Part shown: positions 1 through 12,800 of the stretch, piece by piece
How the letters are laid out: each line of letters starts with the position of its first letter
How positions within the stretch are numbered: the stretch's first letter is position 1
Virus record (IMG/VR): IMGVR_UViG_3300008262_000024
Coordinates: 28,843 to 92,842 of that record
Source: a virus
Direction: 5' to 3' (one strand)
DNA length: 64,000 nt
The notes under the pieces: model-generated
The model's database searches: none
Told to the model about the DNA's origin: nothing
Seen by the model: only the letters and a program-made list of their open reading frames with translations
Position numbers and translations under genes: made by a program

Positions 1-3000
1 CAAAACCTCCTTTTTTAAAGCTTCCAGTAGATTTAATAATCATAGATTGATTAATCCTTTCTTCTTTTAAGAATTCTGAAATATAAGGATGCTTCATAAT
101 ATGAATAATATTCTCAATAGATATACCTCTTAATACCATGTAAGATATTGTATCAAGAGTTTGATTGACAATATTTAATATTTCAGCATAAGGATCTTTA
201 ACTAAGTCTACTTGTGATGTAAGTAGTGCAGATAGTACTATTGATACAGATTCACCTACTTCATCAAGATTATTACCTAAATCTAAATTAGAAGTAAATC
301 CTTCAATATTAATTTGAACTGCAGGATATTCAGGATTAAGTTTAACACCATATCTCTGAGCTAAGTCTGCAAGATTAATCCAAGTAGCTAATTGACCTAC
401 ACCAGCTTTACCAGATACAAATCTAATAGATGCTTTAACATTAAATGCTTCAGTAAACAATCTAGTCATTGGTATACCTTCTTTAGGTACATAGGTTGAT
501 TTACTTGATGCTAAAGGTGTATCTGCTACTGGTGAGTAAAGATTTTTAGCTTGAGAAGGATGTAATAACATTTGGATTTCAATATCCAAGAAATGATTTT
601 CTAAAGCCTTTTGACTATTAATTTCTTCAACAGGTGTAGCTTCAAACTCTTCTCTAAAAGCTTCTTTAATGTTTTTCTTTCTAGTTCTAATTGCTTTAAT
701 TGCAGATTTTCTTTTAGCTTCTAGATCTTTTTCTTCTTGAGTAGGAGCATAAAAATCATTTATTTGTCTTTGAATTAATTTATTTTGTCCTATTAAAGAC
801 TTTTGTTGTGCAACAAGATTATCAAAGTTTTCAAGAAATACTCCTTCTTCAACAGCTTGTTTTCTAGTTTTTCTACCAGATGCATCAAGTGTTTTTTGAA
901 TTTCATCAATTGTATTTTGATTATTTTGTTGCTGTTCTCTTAAATTAGATTTAGCTTCTTTAGATGTAGTAGCTTCTTTACCAGTAGTTTCATTGGCATA
1001 TTTTATAAACTCATTAATAGCTTCTTGACCTAATGCATTTAATGCTGCTTCAAGATTATCTAATCTAGATGCAAAACTTTTATAGTTAGGATCTGTCTTA
1101 ATGTCACCTTGCTTTTTAAATACACCTTTGTCTTCAAGAAACTTATCAAACAATTCATCAGTATGAGTTTCATAATATTTAATTCTATTACCATCTTTAT
1201 CTAAATGATAATAGTATAATGATATTTTATCAATATCAAAGTCACCACCTGTCTTAGCTACAAGCTCTGATGGAACTACAGCCATACCTTGCATCATTGG
1301 TAACAAGAACTTTTTAATCTTAAATACATCATTAGATGAAAACTGTTGATTAGGAATACGAAGACCTTTAGCTATAACCTCAAGGTCACCTTTAGCAATA
1401 TCAGAATTTAACTTTTGTACAGCTTCAAGAATATTTCTAGTGTTGTATTTAGTAAATGCTGCTTTTAATATTTCTGGTGTTACAGGAATAATAATTTCAG
1501 CAGGTGATATACTACCATCTTTATTTATTTCATAAAACTTAAGAACATCTGAATCAGATTTTAAAGTACCATCTTCATCATATTGTCTAGGTCCTGACTC
1601 AAACCCTGTAACAGCAGCTTGAGGAACCATGTCACCTAATCTCTTTTGAACAAGTACTCTATTAGTTACTAATGCATTAAGAATAGGTTCTATCTTATTA
1701 CTATTAGGAATAAGCTCTACATATTTAACATCTTCTAAAAACTTTTCAGCAGCTTCAATAACATTATCTGCAGAGTTTCTATCTTTAGCAGCTTCAACTA
1801 AAACATCTCTTAATTTTTTAACAGATATTTTAATTTCATCAGGATAAACTTGAGCATCAAGTTCTTCTAAAAGATTATCTATAGATCTATTAATAATTGT
1901 ATTTTGAACTTTTTCATATTTTCTAACTAGTGAATATACAGGAGAAGCTGATTCTTTTTGTTCTTCACTTAAAGAATCCCATTCTTCTTTAGTACCTGGA
2001 AAATCTGAAGGAACACCTTTATCAAAAAATCCTTCAAGTATATTTTTTCTAGCCTGAGTAGAACTTGTAATTTTATTTTTAGGAATGTTATTAATCTTAA
2101 CCTGATTCTTCATATACTTCCAAGGTAATCTACCAATTTGATCTTCTGTAATTTCTTGAAGATCCCAATTACCTTCTGTATATAATGGTCTCATTTGTTT
2201 AATACCAAACTTAGCAGCACCCTCCATATGTAATACATCAATAGAGTTAGCTATCATAAATTCATGTACTGCATTTAAAGCTACATCATATATAGCTGTA
2301 GGCATTAATGGAAGATAAGCTGTCTTTCTACCAGCTATAACATTTAAACCAACCTCATCAGTTGTTGTAAAGTCATTAGGACCTACATACTGTGGTTTTT
2401 TAATAGTTAATGGTGCATAGGTTTTAAATAACCATTCACCAATATCTTTAACATCATCTGGAATATTTAAATCATCTTTAATAGAATCTAAATCATATCC
2501 ACTGTTTATAAACTTAACTTGTAAATCAAAGTTTCTTTGTTTAGCATCATTCCACTCATCAGTTCTAAGTTCAAACTCTCTAGCCATGAACATGTTAATA
2601 TATGAGAAACCATCATTTTCTGTATATTCTTGATAAGCTTTAGCATATGATGTTGCATATTGTTCAGCTTTTTGTTCATCACCTTTAAAGTCTTTTAGAA
2701 GTTTATCTTTAATAGCTTGTTTAATATTATCATAGTAATATGATTTTACAGCTGGATCTGAAATAACTAACTCTCTTATAATGTTTACATCATAATCTTT
2801 TTTATAAGTATAAGTAGTATCTCCTATTTTAACTGGAGATTCAGAATTTAATTTTCTAACTTGATAATCAATTTCCTTTCCTATAAGACTTAATTTACCA
2901 GTAGATGATTGTGTGTTCAATCTTTTAGGTAAATCTTTAGATTCTTTATAAGCTGTAACATCACCTACAAATAATATAGATTGCTCATACTTCTGTAAGA

Positions 3001-6000
3001 AACTTTCTAATGCTGCATATGATACTGCTAATTCCCAATCATTATTAAACAAAGATTTAGATATTATTTCTTCAGATATACCAATAGCTGTTTGTTCATA
3101 AATTGTTTCAGCATACTCACCAAATCCTTCTACCTTTTTATAAGTTTTATTTAAACCATACTCTTTAAACATTTTAATGTCTTCAGAGATTACACTTTGT
3201 TTTAAATAATTTGTTATTTTATCTGCAATATACTTGTCAGTAGGTTGAAGTGTTCCTTTAACTAGGTCTTTAAAATCATTGTAAGGAATAATTTCTGAAA
3301 AGAATGATTTTACTTTATAGGTTTTTTCATCCTTCAAAGTTCTATCCATATATGAATAGTCACCTTTTGGTTTATTTAATTCATCTATCAAATAACCTGT
3401 AATAACATCCTTAGCTTGACTTACAACATTGTTAATGTTAGTTTCTGGTGTTAATATACTACTGTTTGTACCTATTTTATAAACAGGAAATAAACTTCTA
3501 TCTGAATGTTTTTGAGATGGTGATAGACCACTTAATGTCATATTAAGATTTAAAGAAAATAAGTCACCTTCTTTTAAATCTGAAACATGTGTTGCTTTAT
3601 CTAAGGTAACATCTTTTAAACCTTCAACAATAGCATACTCTACTTTTTCACCATTATAAATTTTTTGTATCCATCTAGAATTTTCACTTTGATTATTTTT
3701 AAATATATGTGGAAGAGCTTCTTTTAAATATTCTATTCTATAATCTCTTTTTTCTATTGGATCAATAGAATCATCATTATTAACTAAATCTATATAATAG
3801 TTAATAGTATCAGCAATTATGGTTTGATAAGTATTAAGGTTAATAAGATATACTGGTTTACCATCAATGTTCATAAACTGAAGTTCAGTATTTTCAGATT
3901 TTGATTCAGCAATAACATTTATTATTTTATTTAGTCTTACTGAATATTCACCATCATATATTTTAGAAACCTTATCTACTTTTACTAGATTTAAAATCTT
4001 ACTAACTTCATCTTTAATAATATTTAAACCTTCTTCACTAACATCAGATAATGATCCAAGTCCTAAGACTTCAAACTTTTCTTCTAAACTTACATTAGGA
4101 TCTTTTAACATTGCTAAAAAGTTAGCATCTTTATCACCTTTAAGTTTAAATCCTGTAAACTCTGAATAGTTCTTTTTAAATTTAACTTTAGCTTCATTTA
4201 ACAATGTGCTAATATAATTTTCTTTATTAGCAGGAATAAAAACCATGTTTCCATTCTTTAATAATCCTGTATAGAAATTATATTTAGTTAATGCAAACTC
4301 TGATACAAAAGATCTTCTTAAATCTAAGATTGTCTTTACATCATCAGTAATAGGTTGATTGTTATCAATTATATCATCAACATTAATATCATTTAAATAA
4401 TCTAATAAATCATTAAACTGAGGATATTTTTCAGATAACTCTTTAATCTTATCAATAAATATATTAATATCTGCAGGTAATGTAGCTAATGAATTCTTAA
4501 GAATGTTAACATTATTGTTCCAACTACCTGCTTGAACAATGTTAAGTACATTTGATCTCTTTAGACTATAGTCTTTATTTCTATCAGGTAATGCACTAAT
4601 TAAAAGCTTAATAGCTTTAGGCATGCTGTCTTTAGTATTAAACTCAATAGCTGGAATAATATCAAGATTAGATCTACCTATCTTATCACCTTCTTCTTTT
4701 AAATCCTCTGCAGTTCTATCTTCAGTAAGATTATCAGTTTCAGTTGATAGTTTATCTGGTTTAGTAATAATGTCTGAAGTCTTTTCTTCTAAAGTTTTTA
4801 TATTAAAAGAACTTAATCTACTTAAATGTTCTTTAATTAAACTAACAAATGCATTATCAGGATCTTCATTAAATGCTTCTAAAATTTCATTAGATTCAAT
4901 TTTATTAGATATTTCAAGATCATCTAATACTTGATTAATTACAACATCATATACATTTTTAATTTGATCAGAAGTATAATTGCTTTCAGCAATATCAAAT
5001 ATTCCATTTACAAACTCTCCATTAAATTCTTTAGTAAAATTCTTTATAACACTTGGAGTAAATAATATTTTAGCAAAATAATAATCCATTGCAAATAACA
5101 ACTCATGTTTTTCAGTAGCTGTTAATTCTCTACTGTTAATAGATATTGCTCTATTTTTTTCAACAGATGTATTCTCAACAAGCTTTTTAGCTTTAGAGTA
5201 TCTACCCTCATCAATAAGTTTATAAAGTTCTTTAATGTCTTTAGGTGAAGCTTTTAAAAGTTTATCAAAGAAATTAATTATATCCTGATATATCTTTTCA
5301 AATATGTTAGATGGCTTAGGTTTAGCTAAATTGTAATCTCTAAAATCTTCTGCAAAGTATTCTTCTATTAAATCATCTTCTGTAAGATCTGGATAACTCT
5401 TTGTAAGATATTGTATTTTAGATTTATAATCAGGATCTGATTTAAATTGATCTAACAATCTAGATCTTTCTTCAGGAGTTAAATAAAAATTCCATACTCT
5501 ATGAAATGCTTCATGATACTCAGTACCTTCTTCAAATGATTCTGACAAAAGTATTTTACCATCTTTAAGTATTTTACCAAAAGCATTACCATCAACTAAA
5601 CCTTGTACTCTAACAATTTCATTAGCTGACATACCAAGTTTTTCTCTTAAGTATTTTTCAGCTTTTGTAAAATCACCTTTTTTATATTCTAAAGGTTTTG
5701 ATAATTTATTTTTTATATTTGTTTGAAGAGTTAATAATGCATTTTTCCAGTCATTATATGTATTCATAGACTGAAAATTAATTTCTCTTTTATCTACAAA
5801 GTCTTTTACTTTTTCTTGAGCTGCTTTAGATATAAAAGGTTCATTTAATACTATAAATCCTTCTAAATCTTCTCCTATAACTTTTTGTTCTTCTCCATAC
5901 TTATTTATAAAATAAGATTCACCATCTTCTTTTTTATAATAATAATTTTCATCAGAAATACCTTCTAATTTTAAATATGCTTTAAAAGCTTTATAATGAT

Positions 6001-6880
6001 TTCTATGTTTATTATATAGTTGTTCAAAATTAGATGTATCTATATTTAAGTTTTTTGCAATTGCTATTAAAGCTAAAGAATTGTTTTTTAAATCATACCA
6101 CTTTGGAATTGTATTTAAAAAAACTTCTTCATTATTTTTATAATGAACAACTTCATCAGGATAATTAACATTTAAACTTTCAAGAGATTTTGTAACATCT
6201 TTTCTATATTCTGGTTTACTTAAACTTGCTTTTCTAGATTTACCTTGTGCAAACTTCTTAAATCCTTCTATATCTTGTTTAGAACCTAATATGTGAATTT
6301 GTTTTTTAGATTTTACTACATATTCATCTCCACCTTGAGCAATAACTATTGCTGAATCATTTGTTAAAAAAGTAGGATTAGCTTTATAAGCTAATTCTTT
6401 AGAATCAAAATCTGCTGAAAAATTTAAAATTACAGCATATTGTTGGTCACCATAATCTCTTGCTCTATCTCTATTTTTAAAAAAATAATTCCAAAGTCTA
6501 ATGTTTACTTCATTGTCTCTACCTACTGATCCATCATCTTCACTATCTCTAAAAAAATCATCCTTGTTTTCAATAAATGGAAGCCCGTGATAAAATATAT
6601 CTTTTTCTTTACTATTAGGAAATATAGTGTCAAGATATTGAGAGTATAGTTCTAATGTACCTATAGTAGCTAATTCAGGATTAGATTCAAATATTTCTGC
6701 CACTCCTAATTTAACAGATACTCTTTCTTCAACACCTAATTCTTTTAATGTAGGAAATCTATCAGTATTATTTTGCTGTTGCCATAAAGCAATCTTTGCA
6801 GCAAGTACATCTGAATTTACAGTAGCTTTTGATTCTAAGTCTTTAAACTCTTTAGATGAAGTAACTATACAGTATGTCAT
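1..6880 (-). CDS. Giant virion RNA polymerase, cut by window edge
   Basis: The reading frame is open from the ATG at 6880 to the left edge, so at least 2293 residues are present and the C terminus is missing. At residue 1880 it has GGDFDIDK, preceded by a GLRIPNQQ stretch and LLPMMQGMAVVPSEL. This is the arrangement of the DFDID metal-binding loop of the crAss-like single-chain RNA polymerase (YonO-like, two-barrel type), known in Cellulophaga phage phi14:2 as a virion enzyme ejected to transcribe early genes. A later SGKAGVGQLATWI segment also looks polymerase-like. At residues 456-460 lies HEAFH, with EEYFAED further on, the layout of a gluzincin metallopeptidase. Its ATG overlaps the upstream stop (ATGA). 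The polymerase call is strong; the peptidase call is inference. Confidence 0.85.
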   Translation of the reverse strand, partial: MTYCIVTSSKEFKDLESKATVNSDVLAAKIALWQQQNNTDRFPTLKELGVEERVSVKLGVAEIFESNPELATIGTLELYSQYLDTIFPNSKEKDIFYHGLPFIENKDDFFRDSEDDGSVGRDNEVNIRLWNYFFKNRDRARDYGDQQYAVILNFSADFDSKELAYKANPTFLTNDSAIVIAQGGDEYVVKSKKQIHILGSKQDIEGFKKFAQGKSRKASLSKPEYRKDVTKSLESLNVNYPDEVVHYKNNEEVFLNTIPKWYDLKNNSLALIAIAKNLNIDTSNFEQLYNKHRNHYKAFKAYLKLEGISDENYYYKKEDGESYFINKYGEEQKVIGEDLEGFIVLNEPFISKAAQEKVKDFVDKREINFQSMNTYNDWKNALLTLQTNIKNKLSKPLEYKKGDFTKAEKYLREKLGMSANEIVRVQGLVDGNAFGKILKDGKILLSESFEEGTEYHEAFHRVWNFYLTPEERSRLLDQFKSDPDYKSKIQYLTKSYPDLTEDDLIEEYFAEDFRDYNLAKPKPSNIFEKIYQDIINFFDKLLKASPKDIKELYKLIDEGRYSKAKKLVENTSVEKNRAISINSRELTATEKHELLFAMDYYFAKILFTPSVIKNFTKEFNGEFVNGIFDIAESNYTSDQIKNVYDVVINQVLDDLEISNKIESNEILEAFNEDPDNAFVSLIKEHLSRLSSFNIKTLEEKTSDIITKPDKLSTETDNLTEDRTAEDLKEEGDKIGRSNLDIIPAIEFNTKDSMPKAIKLLISALPDRNKDYSLKRSNVLNIVQAGSWNNNVNILKNSLATLPADINIFIDKIKELSEKYPQFNDLLDYLNDINVDDIIDNNQPITDDVKTILDLRRSFVSEFALTKYNFYTGLLKNGNMVFIPANKENYISTLLNEAKVKFKKNYSEFTGFKLKGDKDANFLAMLKDPNVSLEEKFEVLGLGSLSDVSEEGLNIIKDEVSKILNLVKVDKVSKIYDGEYSVRLNKIINVIAESKSENTELQFMNIDGKPVYLINLNTYQTIIADTINYYIDLVNNDDSIDPIEKRDYRIEYLKEALPHIFKNNQSENSRWIQKIYNGEKVEYAIVEGLKDVTLDKATHVSDLKEGDLFSLNLNMTLSGLSPSQKHSDRSLFPVYKIGTNSSILTPETNINNVVSQAKDVITGYLIDELNKPKGDYSYMDRTLKDEKTYKVKSFFSEIIPYNDFKDLVKGTLQPTDKYIADKITNYLKQSVISEDIKMFKEYGLNKTYKKVEGFGEYAETIYEQTAIGISEEIISKSLFNNDWELAVSYAALESFLQKYEQSILFVGDVTAYKESKDLPKRLNTQSSTGKLSLIGKEIDYQVRKLNSESPVKIGDTTYTYKKDYDVNIIRELVISDPAVKSYYYDNIKQAIKDKLLKDFKGDEQKAEQYATSYAKAYQEYTENDGFSYINMFMAREFELRTDEWNDAKQRNFDLQVKFINSGYDLDSIKDDLNIPDDVKDIGEWLFKTYAPLTIKKPQYVGPNDFTTTDEVGLNVIAGRKTAYLPLMPTAIYDVALNAVHEFMIANSIDVLHMEGAAKFGIKQMRPLYTEGNWDLQEITEDQIGRLPWKYMKNQVKINNIPKNKITSSTQARKNILEGFFDKGVPSDFPGTKEEWDSLSEEQKESASPVYSLVRKYEKVQNTIINRSIDNLLEELDAQVYPDEIKISVKKLRDVLVEAAKDRNSADNVIEAAEKFLEDVKYVELIPNSNKIEPILNALVTNRVLVQKRLGDMVPQAAVTGFESGPRQYDEDGTLKSDSDVLKFYEINKDGSISPAEIIIPVTPEILKAAFTKYNTRNILEAVQKLNSDIAKGDLEVIAKGLRIPNQQFSSNDVFKIKKFLLPMMQGMAVVPSELVAKTGGDFDIDKISLYYYHLDKDGNRIKYYETHTDELFDKFLEDKGVFKKQGDIKTDPNYKSFASRLDNLEAALNALGQEAINEFIKYANETTGKEATTSKEAKSNLREQQQNNQNTIDEIQKTLDASGRKTRKQAVEEGVFLENFDNLVAQQKSLIGQNKLIQRQINDFYAPTQEEKDLEAKRKSAIKAIRTRKKNIKEAFREEFEATPVEEINSQKALENHFLDIEIQMLLHPSQAKNLYSPVADTPLASSKSTYVPKEGIPMTRLFTEAFNVKASIRFVSGKAGVGQLATWINLADLAQRYGVKLNPEYPAVQINIEGFTSNLDLGNNLDEVGESVSIVLSALLTSQVDLVKDPYAEILNIVNQTLDTISYMVLRGISIENIIHIMKHPYISEFLKEERINQSMIIKSTGSFKKGGF

Positions 6881-9800
6881 TTTGTTTTACAGTTTTTAGC
6901 TTGTTGTTGCATCATTGCTTTTTCTGCTTTTGTACTTGGAGCAGACAAACCACTAACACCTCTTCTTCTAAACTTTTGTAACTTAGTTTCTCCTTCTTTA
7001 GTTTCAGTAGGTTTACCTTCTAAAGCAGCTAGTTCTGCGTTAATAAATTTAGAAAGAAGATATTTTGAAACAATATTAGCAACTTCTGTTTCAGACTTTG
7101 CTTTACTCAACTTGTCTTTTAAATCTTTCTCAAGTTCTGTTTGATTTAATGTATTTTGCCAAGATTCATATTTAGCTTCATCTAAAACATTGAATATATC
7201 ATCCATTTTAGATGTCAGATCATCAGTGGATGCTACTAGGTTTTTAATTTCATTAAGCTGTTTTTTTCTATCAGAAACAGTAGCTGTAGAATCACTTTCT
7301 ATTTCATCAGCTACTTCCTCTTCTTTAGAAACAGGAGTTTCTTCTGAAAGAGAAGCTTTAAGTTTAGCTTTAAGTTTTTCTTTTTGTGCTTTTAATTTAG
7401 CTTTAATTTTATCTTCATCAGATAAATTAAGTTCTGAGGTATCTGTTTCAGTTTTAGTTTCTTTCTTTTTAGAAACAACAACTTTCTTATTTTCAGGTTT
7501 ATCTGAAGGCTTTGTAAAGTTTTCATTAAGTTGAACTTTAATAGTATTACCTTCTGATACTCTTTTAAACACAATCATCTTGTTTGCAAATTTAGGAAAA
7601 TTATCTTTACTAGGTAATGATGTTCTTAATACACTATCAACTAAGAAACTTCTGTAACTTGGATAAGATTTGTAACTCATTTCATATTTACCATCAGCAG
7701 TTCTTTTAACTTGAGGATGGAAATATAAGTTTGGAGTATTTTCACCTAACAACTGTTTATTAACATTTAATCTTTTATCTGCAAGATAAGTTACTAAATC
7801 TCCAATTAAAGGATTTTGAAGTGGATCTGTTGAAGCAAGTGCTTTCTTTAGAGTTAATATATCCAAACTAGTTTGAATCCATTTACCATCTTCTAACTTC
7901 TTTTTAAAATGAATTTCACCATTATGATAAAATATTTCACTTACCTTATCAGATGCAATAGGAATTTCTTTTCCTTGTTGATCAATATAATTTTTATCTA
8001 ACTGTCTTCCCCAATACAATAAACTAGTAATAGCTGATACATTACTTTCACTATTAAATGGTAACATTAAATAAGAACCTATAGCCTGCATTTCATCAGA
8101 TGAACTAGACTTTTTAATTCTCATAAACTTCTTATCTCCAAAATCAGGTGCTTTAACATTACCTTCATCTGCAGTAGACATTATATATAGTGCAGTTAAT
8201 ATTTCATCAGGAGTAAGAGTTCTTTGAGTTAATGGTACAACTTCATTAGTTTTATCCATCTTTAAAATAACTTTACCAGGAGTATATGAAGTTTGTGTTG
8301 TATAATCTACAACTTCAATATCACCACCTTCTAATATACCTTTCTCAGTTACTTTAACAGGTAATGCTTTAGTTATCTTACGTTGAACAGGTTTGTTAAA
8401 CATTGGTTTACCATTTTCATCAGTTTCATATTGTATGATAGGAACACCACCTGTCACTAAAGAAATACCTGAATAAGCTTTCTTGTTTTCAGTTTCAACA
8501 TGATTAACTATTGTATTGATAACTTGTTCTTGATATAAACCTTTATCACCAGCTATAATTTCTTTAGCTTTAGCAATAAGTTCATCTATAGTTATTTCAC
8601 CATATAATTCATATACACCACTGTTTTCAATATTATTAGTCTTTTCACTATTAAGAACAATATTACTTTGATACTTTATTTTAGAGTTCATTAATAGACT
8701 TACTATTTTTTTACCAGCTTTAGACATAGCATAGTTACTACCATCTTTTAAATAGTCAGCAACAATCTCAGCATCACTTTCACTTATTTCTAATGCTGAT
8801 GTTCCAGCTATAAATGCATCATATCTAGTTTCAATAATAGCTTTACCATCTTTAATTGTAACAGTAACATCTACATCTTTACCATAATTTTTAGCAGCAA
8901 ATGTATAAACACCATCTTTCTCTTTAACTTCATAATTATTAATAAACTTAACATCTTTTCTAATATTAAATCCATTAGTAATTAAACTAACAGCTGCAGC
9001 ATTATTAATTCTAAGAGCACCAGATTTACTTGTAATTGATTTAGGAATAAAACCTACAACTAGTTTAGTTTGGTTAGCATATGTTTCAGTTGCAGGATTA
9101 CCTTTTTCATCTTCTAAATAAAATCCTATTGACAAATCACCTGGTTTTCTACCTTCTTCACCTTCTGGTATTGCTTTATATAAGTTTAATAACTCTGAAC
9201 TAGTTTGACCACCACCAAGAGACACAGTAACATTTCCATCTTGATCTGTTCTACCTATAAAGAATCTAACATTATATTTCTTAGCTAAGTCAGGATTATT
9301 TTTTATAAATGTACTTAACCTTCTATAGTTTTCATCATTCTCATTTAGTTCAGGCAGACCTTCATTATTATCAGGATATGATGTCTTTTTAGTTTTATCA
9401 TCATATGCTAAATCTAATGCAATAGATCTAAATATATAATTTGATAGAAACCCACTAAAGTCAGGTTTACCTCCTACTTCTTCTTCTTCATAAACTGTTG
9501 GAGCTTGTCCAGTAGGTGCTTGATTATTATAGTTAATAGGTTGACCAGGAGTTCTATTTAATTTATTTTTATATTGAATGAATAAATCATTCATTAAAGT
9601 TTTTAAATCATTTTCTTTTTGAGTAATTTCTAGAAGTCTTATTTCTCTAGGACCCATCTGTGCTATTTGCTGTTCAGATAAATCAAAGTAATATTTAGTT
9701 GCAGATTCTAATAACCTTTGTCTATGACTAACAATTTTATCAATCATTCTATCTGGATAGAAATAATGATTATCTACATAAAATTGTGTTTCAACACTTA

Positions 9801-12800
9801 AAGGTATTTGATTTGCGTTCTTAGCTGCAGATTTAATATCACTTGTTAATTGTGATAAACCTTCAACACCAAATCCTAAATACTGATCTGTTAATAAGTT
9901 ATTTGTTATTTGTATAATTTTAATATACTCTTCATCAGTAATAACATTATTTCTAAGTTTTTCAATAGAACTAAATATTAACTTAAGAGGTTTGTATCTA
10001 GCAGCTATTAATTTTAGTTTGTTAGGTGAACCATCTTTATTAGTATCAGATACAAAATCTGCTGTTAATAATGCTTGAATAATTTCATTAATATCTTTAA
10101 CTCTATTAAGGTCTTCAAGTATTATTTGAAGTTCTGTTCTTAGGTCAAGAGCATTATTTAATTCTTGTTCAGCTTTAGCTACAGCTTGTTCTGCTTTTTG
10201 AAGATTTTCATTTAACTGTCTTTCTTCTTCTATTAAAGATTCTAGCTCTTTATTTATTTCATTTAAAATTGATCTTGTAAATTCATCAAACAAAATGTTA
10301 TCTTGTTCAGTTTTAAACTTACCATCTTGTTTATTAATTTCAAAATCTTCTTTTATTCTATATAATAAATCTAACTGTTGAGTTAAACTATCATATATAC
10401 TATTTAAATCTGTTATTTGATTATCAATTTCTTCAAGTAATCCTTCTAATCTTTTAATTTCAGCTTGAAGTTGCTTCTTTTCTTGTGCTTTACCATTATT
10501 AGCTCTACCAAATTCATTAGTGATTTCTTTAATCCAGTTTTGATAAATTTCTATTTCATTTTTAATCTGAACTCTTTTATTTACAGCATCTTGTAGCATA
10601 CCTTTATTTTCAGATAAACTTGTCCACAGTTTATCATATACTACTTCAAATGCTCTAAGCTTAGCAACTTTACTTCTTCTTATTCTTTCAAGTTTTCTTT
10701 TTAAAAAAGCTTCCTGCTTGTTTATAATTCTAACACCTTTATTCTTTTTTAAAAAGTCAATAGTAAATTCTCCTTTAACTTCTTTAGTGAAAGAATCTCT
10801 ATATAATCTTTTTAATTTACCAGTTGTAACATCTCTTTCAGAATATGCTTCATACTCTTTACCATTAAGTTCAAAGTAAAAAAATCTATCATCACCTTTA
10901 AACTTTTGAAGTTCTTCAGGAGAAAGTTTAGCTTTAACTTCAGGATCTAGAGTATGTTCTATATCCATCTTATAACCAGCATCAGCTAAATCTTTAGCAA
11001 ATTTATCTGTTACTTGTTTATCAGTAATTTCAGATTCTTGTTTTGAAATTTCTTTATTTGTTTTATCAGCTAAGTATTTATTATATTCTTCTTGAATAGC
11101 TTCTTTACTATATAAAGCTTTCTCATCTTCTAAAAGATCTTTAAGTTGTTCTTTATATTGTTTTTCTTTACCATAAAGAAGTTCTAGTTCTTTTTTATCT
11201 GATTCAGATAATTCAACAGGAGTTGTAGGATCTTCTTTATCTACAAGATTTTTAGATACAATATTAAATATTTGTTGATTTAAACTATTAGTAACTTTTT
11301 TAAGTTCTGAATTTAAAACTACTTTTTCTAACTTTTTATTTCTAATTAACTGACTAAATGCAGCTCTATCACTTTTACTACCACCTTGTAAAGTTGGCAT
11401 ATCAAACTCATGTCTATTATCAACACTGTCATAAAGTTCATAATACTCATCAACTCTTTGTAATAAATTTGACATTCTTTGAGCTTGTGTTGTAGAACCT
11501 GTTAAACCAAGTAACTCTTCAACATCTTGTTTTTCTAATTCACTTTTAGAAAGCTCACTTGTAATATGATTTTTTAAAATTTGAATACCTTCTTGACCTT
11601 GCTCAAAGAAAGGTTGAAAGTAATTGTAATCTAATATTGATTGAATTAAACTATAATCTTCTTTATCTCCTGATAATGCTGCTATATCAGCAAGCTTATT
11701 TAACATTATTTTATTTTCAGGTTGACTTAACAACTGCTGAAACTTTTCTTGATTTATTTTAGGAGTACCTTTTTCAATTATAATTTTACCATTATCATCT
11801 TTTTCAAATATATCAGCAACACCTTTCATTCTGTCAATTAAATTGTTTTTTAATTGAGCATGTAGTATACTGCCATATTTACTTTGATACCTATCATCTT
11901 TAATTTGACCTACTATTGACATACCTCCACCAAGAATACCACCTAATGCAATAGCTTTTCGCATATCAGTAGTACCTAAATTTTCAACATATGAGTCTAT
12001 AAGCCCACCTAATTTTTGATAATAGGTTTTATCTTGTTCATCTTCAGATAACATTGCTTGATCTTTAAAATACTCAGCACCTGAAAATTGTAAACCTTCT
12101 TCAAAAAAACCTTCTTTACCTAAACCAACAGCAGCTTTACCTAAATAACCTAAATATTTTTGTTTTAATGTTTTAGCACTAAAGTCTTGAAGAACTCCTT
12201 GTTCATTAAACATTTTACTAAGTGCTGATTTTCTAGAACCAAATGCACCAAATAATGCTCTTTGGTCCATTAAGTTAGGAACAAGTAATATTGCCATATT
12301 GAATTTAAAGACATCAGCTGCTACTCCACCTGCTTGTTCTCTTAAACCCATCATAGTGTTTTCATCTATTTGAGAAGCATCTTCTATATTATTAGCTTCC
12401 ATGTAATTAGAAACTACAGCATCTAAAGTATTATCAAAAGATTCTTTAGCTTCAGCAGAAGCTTCTAATGTAGCATTAACTGTAGCTGCTGTAAAATCAT
12501 TAAAGTTTCTAGCAGCTCTCATTCCTAACTTTTCAGCTTGAGCTGCATATCTTAATGCTCCAGTTTTAGTAAGACCTTTAGATAAACCTTTAACTGTTCT
12601 TAAATAAGCATTACCTGCATTATAAAGATTAACACCTCTTTGTCCTAATTTTAAAAGTTTAAGTGCATTACCTGGTACTAACATTGATGCTAAAAATCCT
12701 ATACCATCAGCACCTTCTGTAGCCCAAAATGAAGCTGAAAATAAGTTATCCAATAAACCACCTTTTTTAACTGATTCAGGAATATATACTTTTAATAATT

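Noticed and set aside
4623-7534. Plus-strand frames inside the giant genes
   Set aside because: Low-complexity Ser/Leu mirror images of the minus-strand coding sequence; the minus frame is far longer and has motifs.
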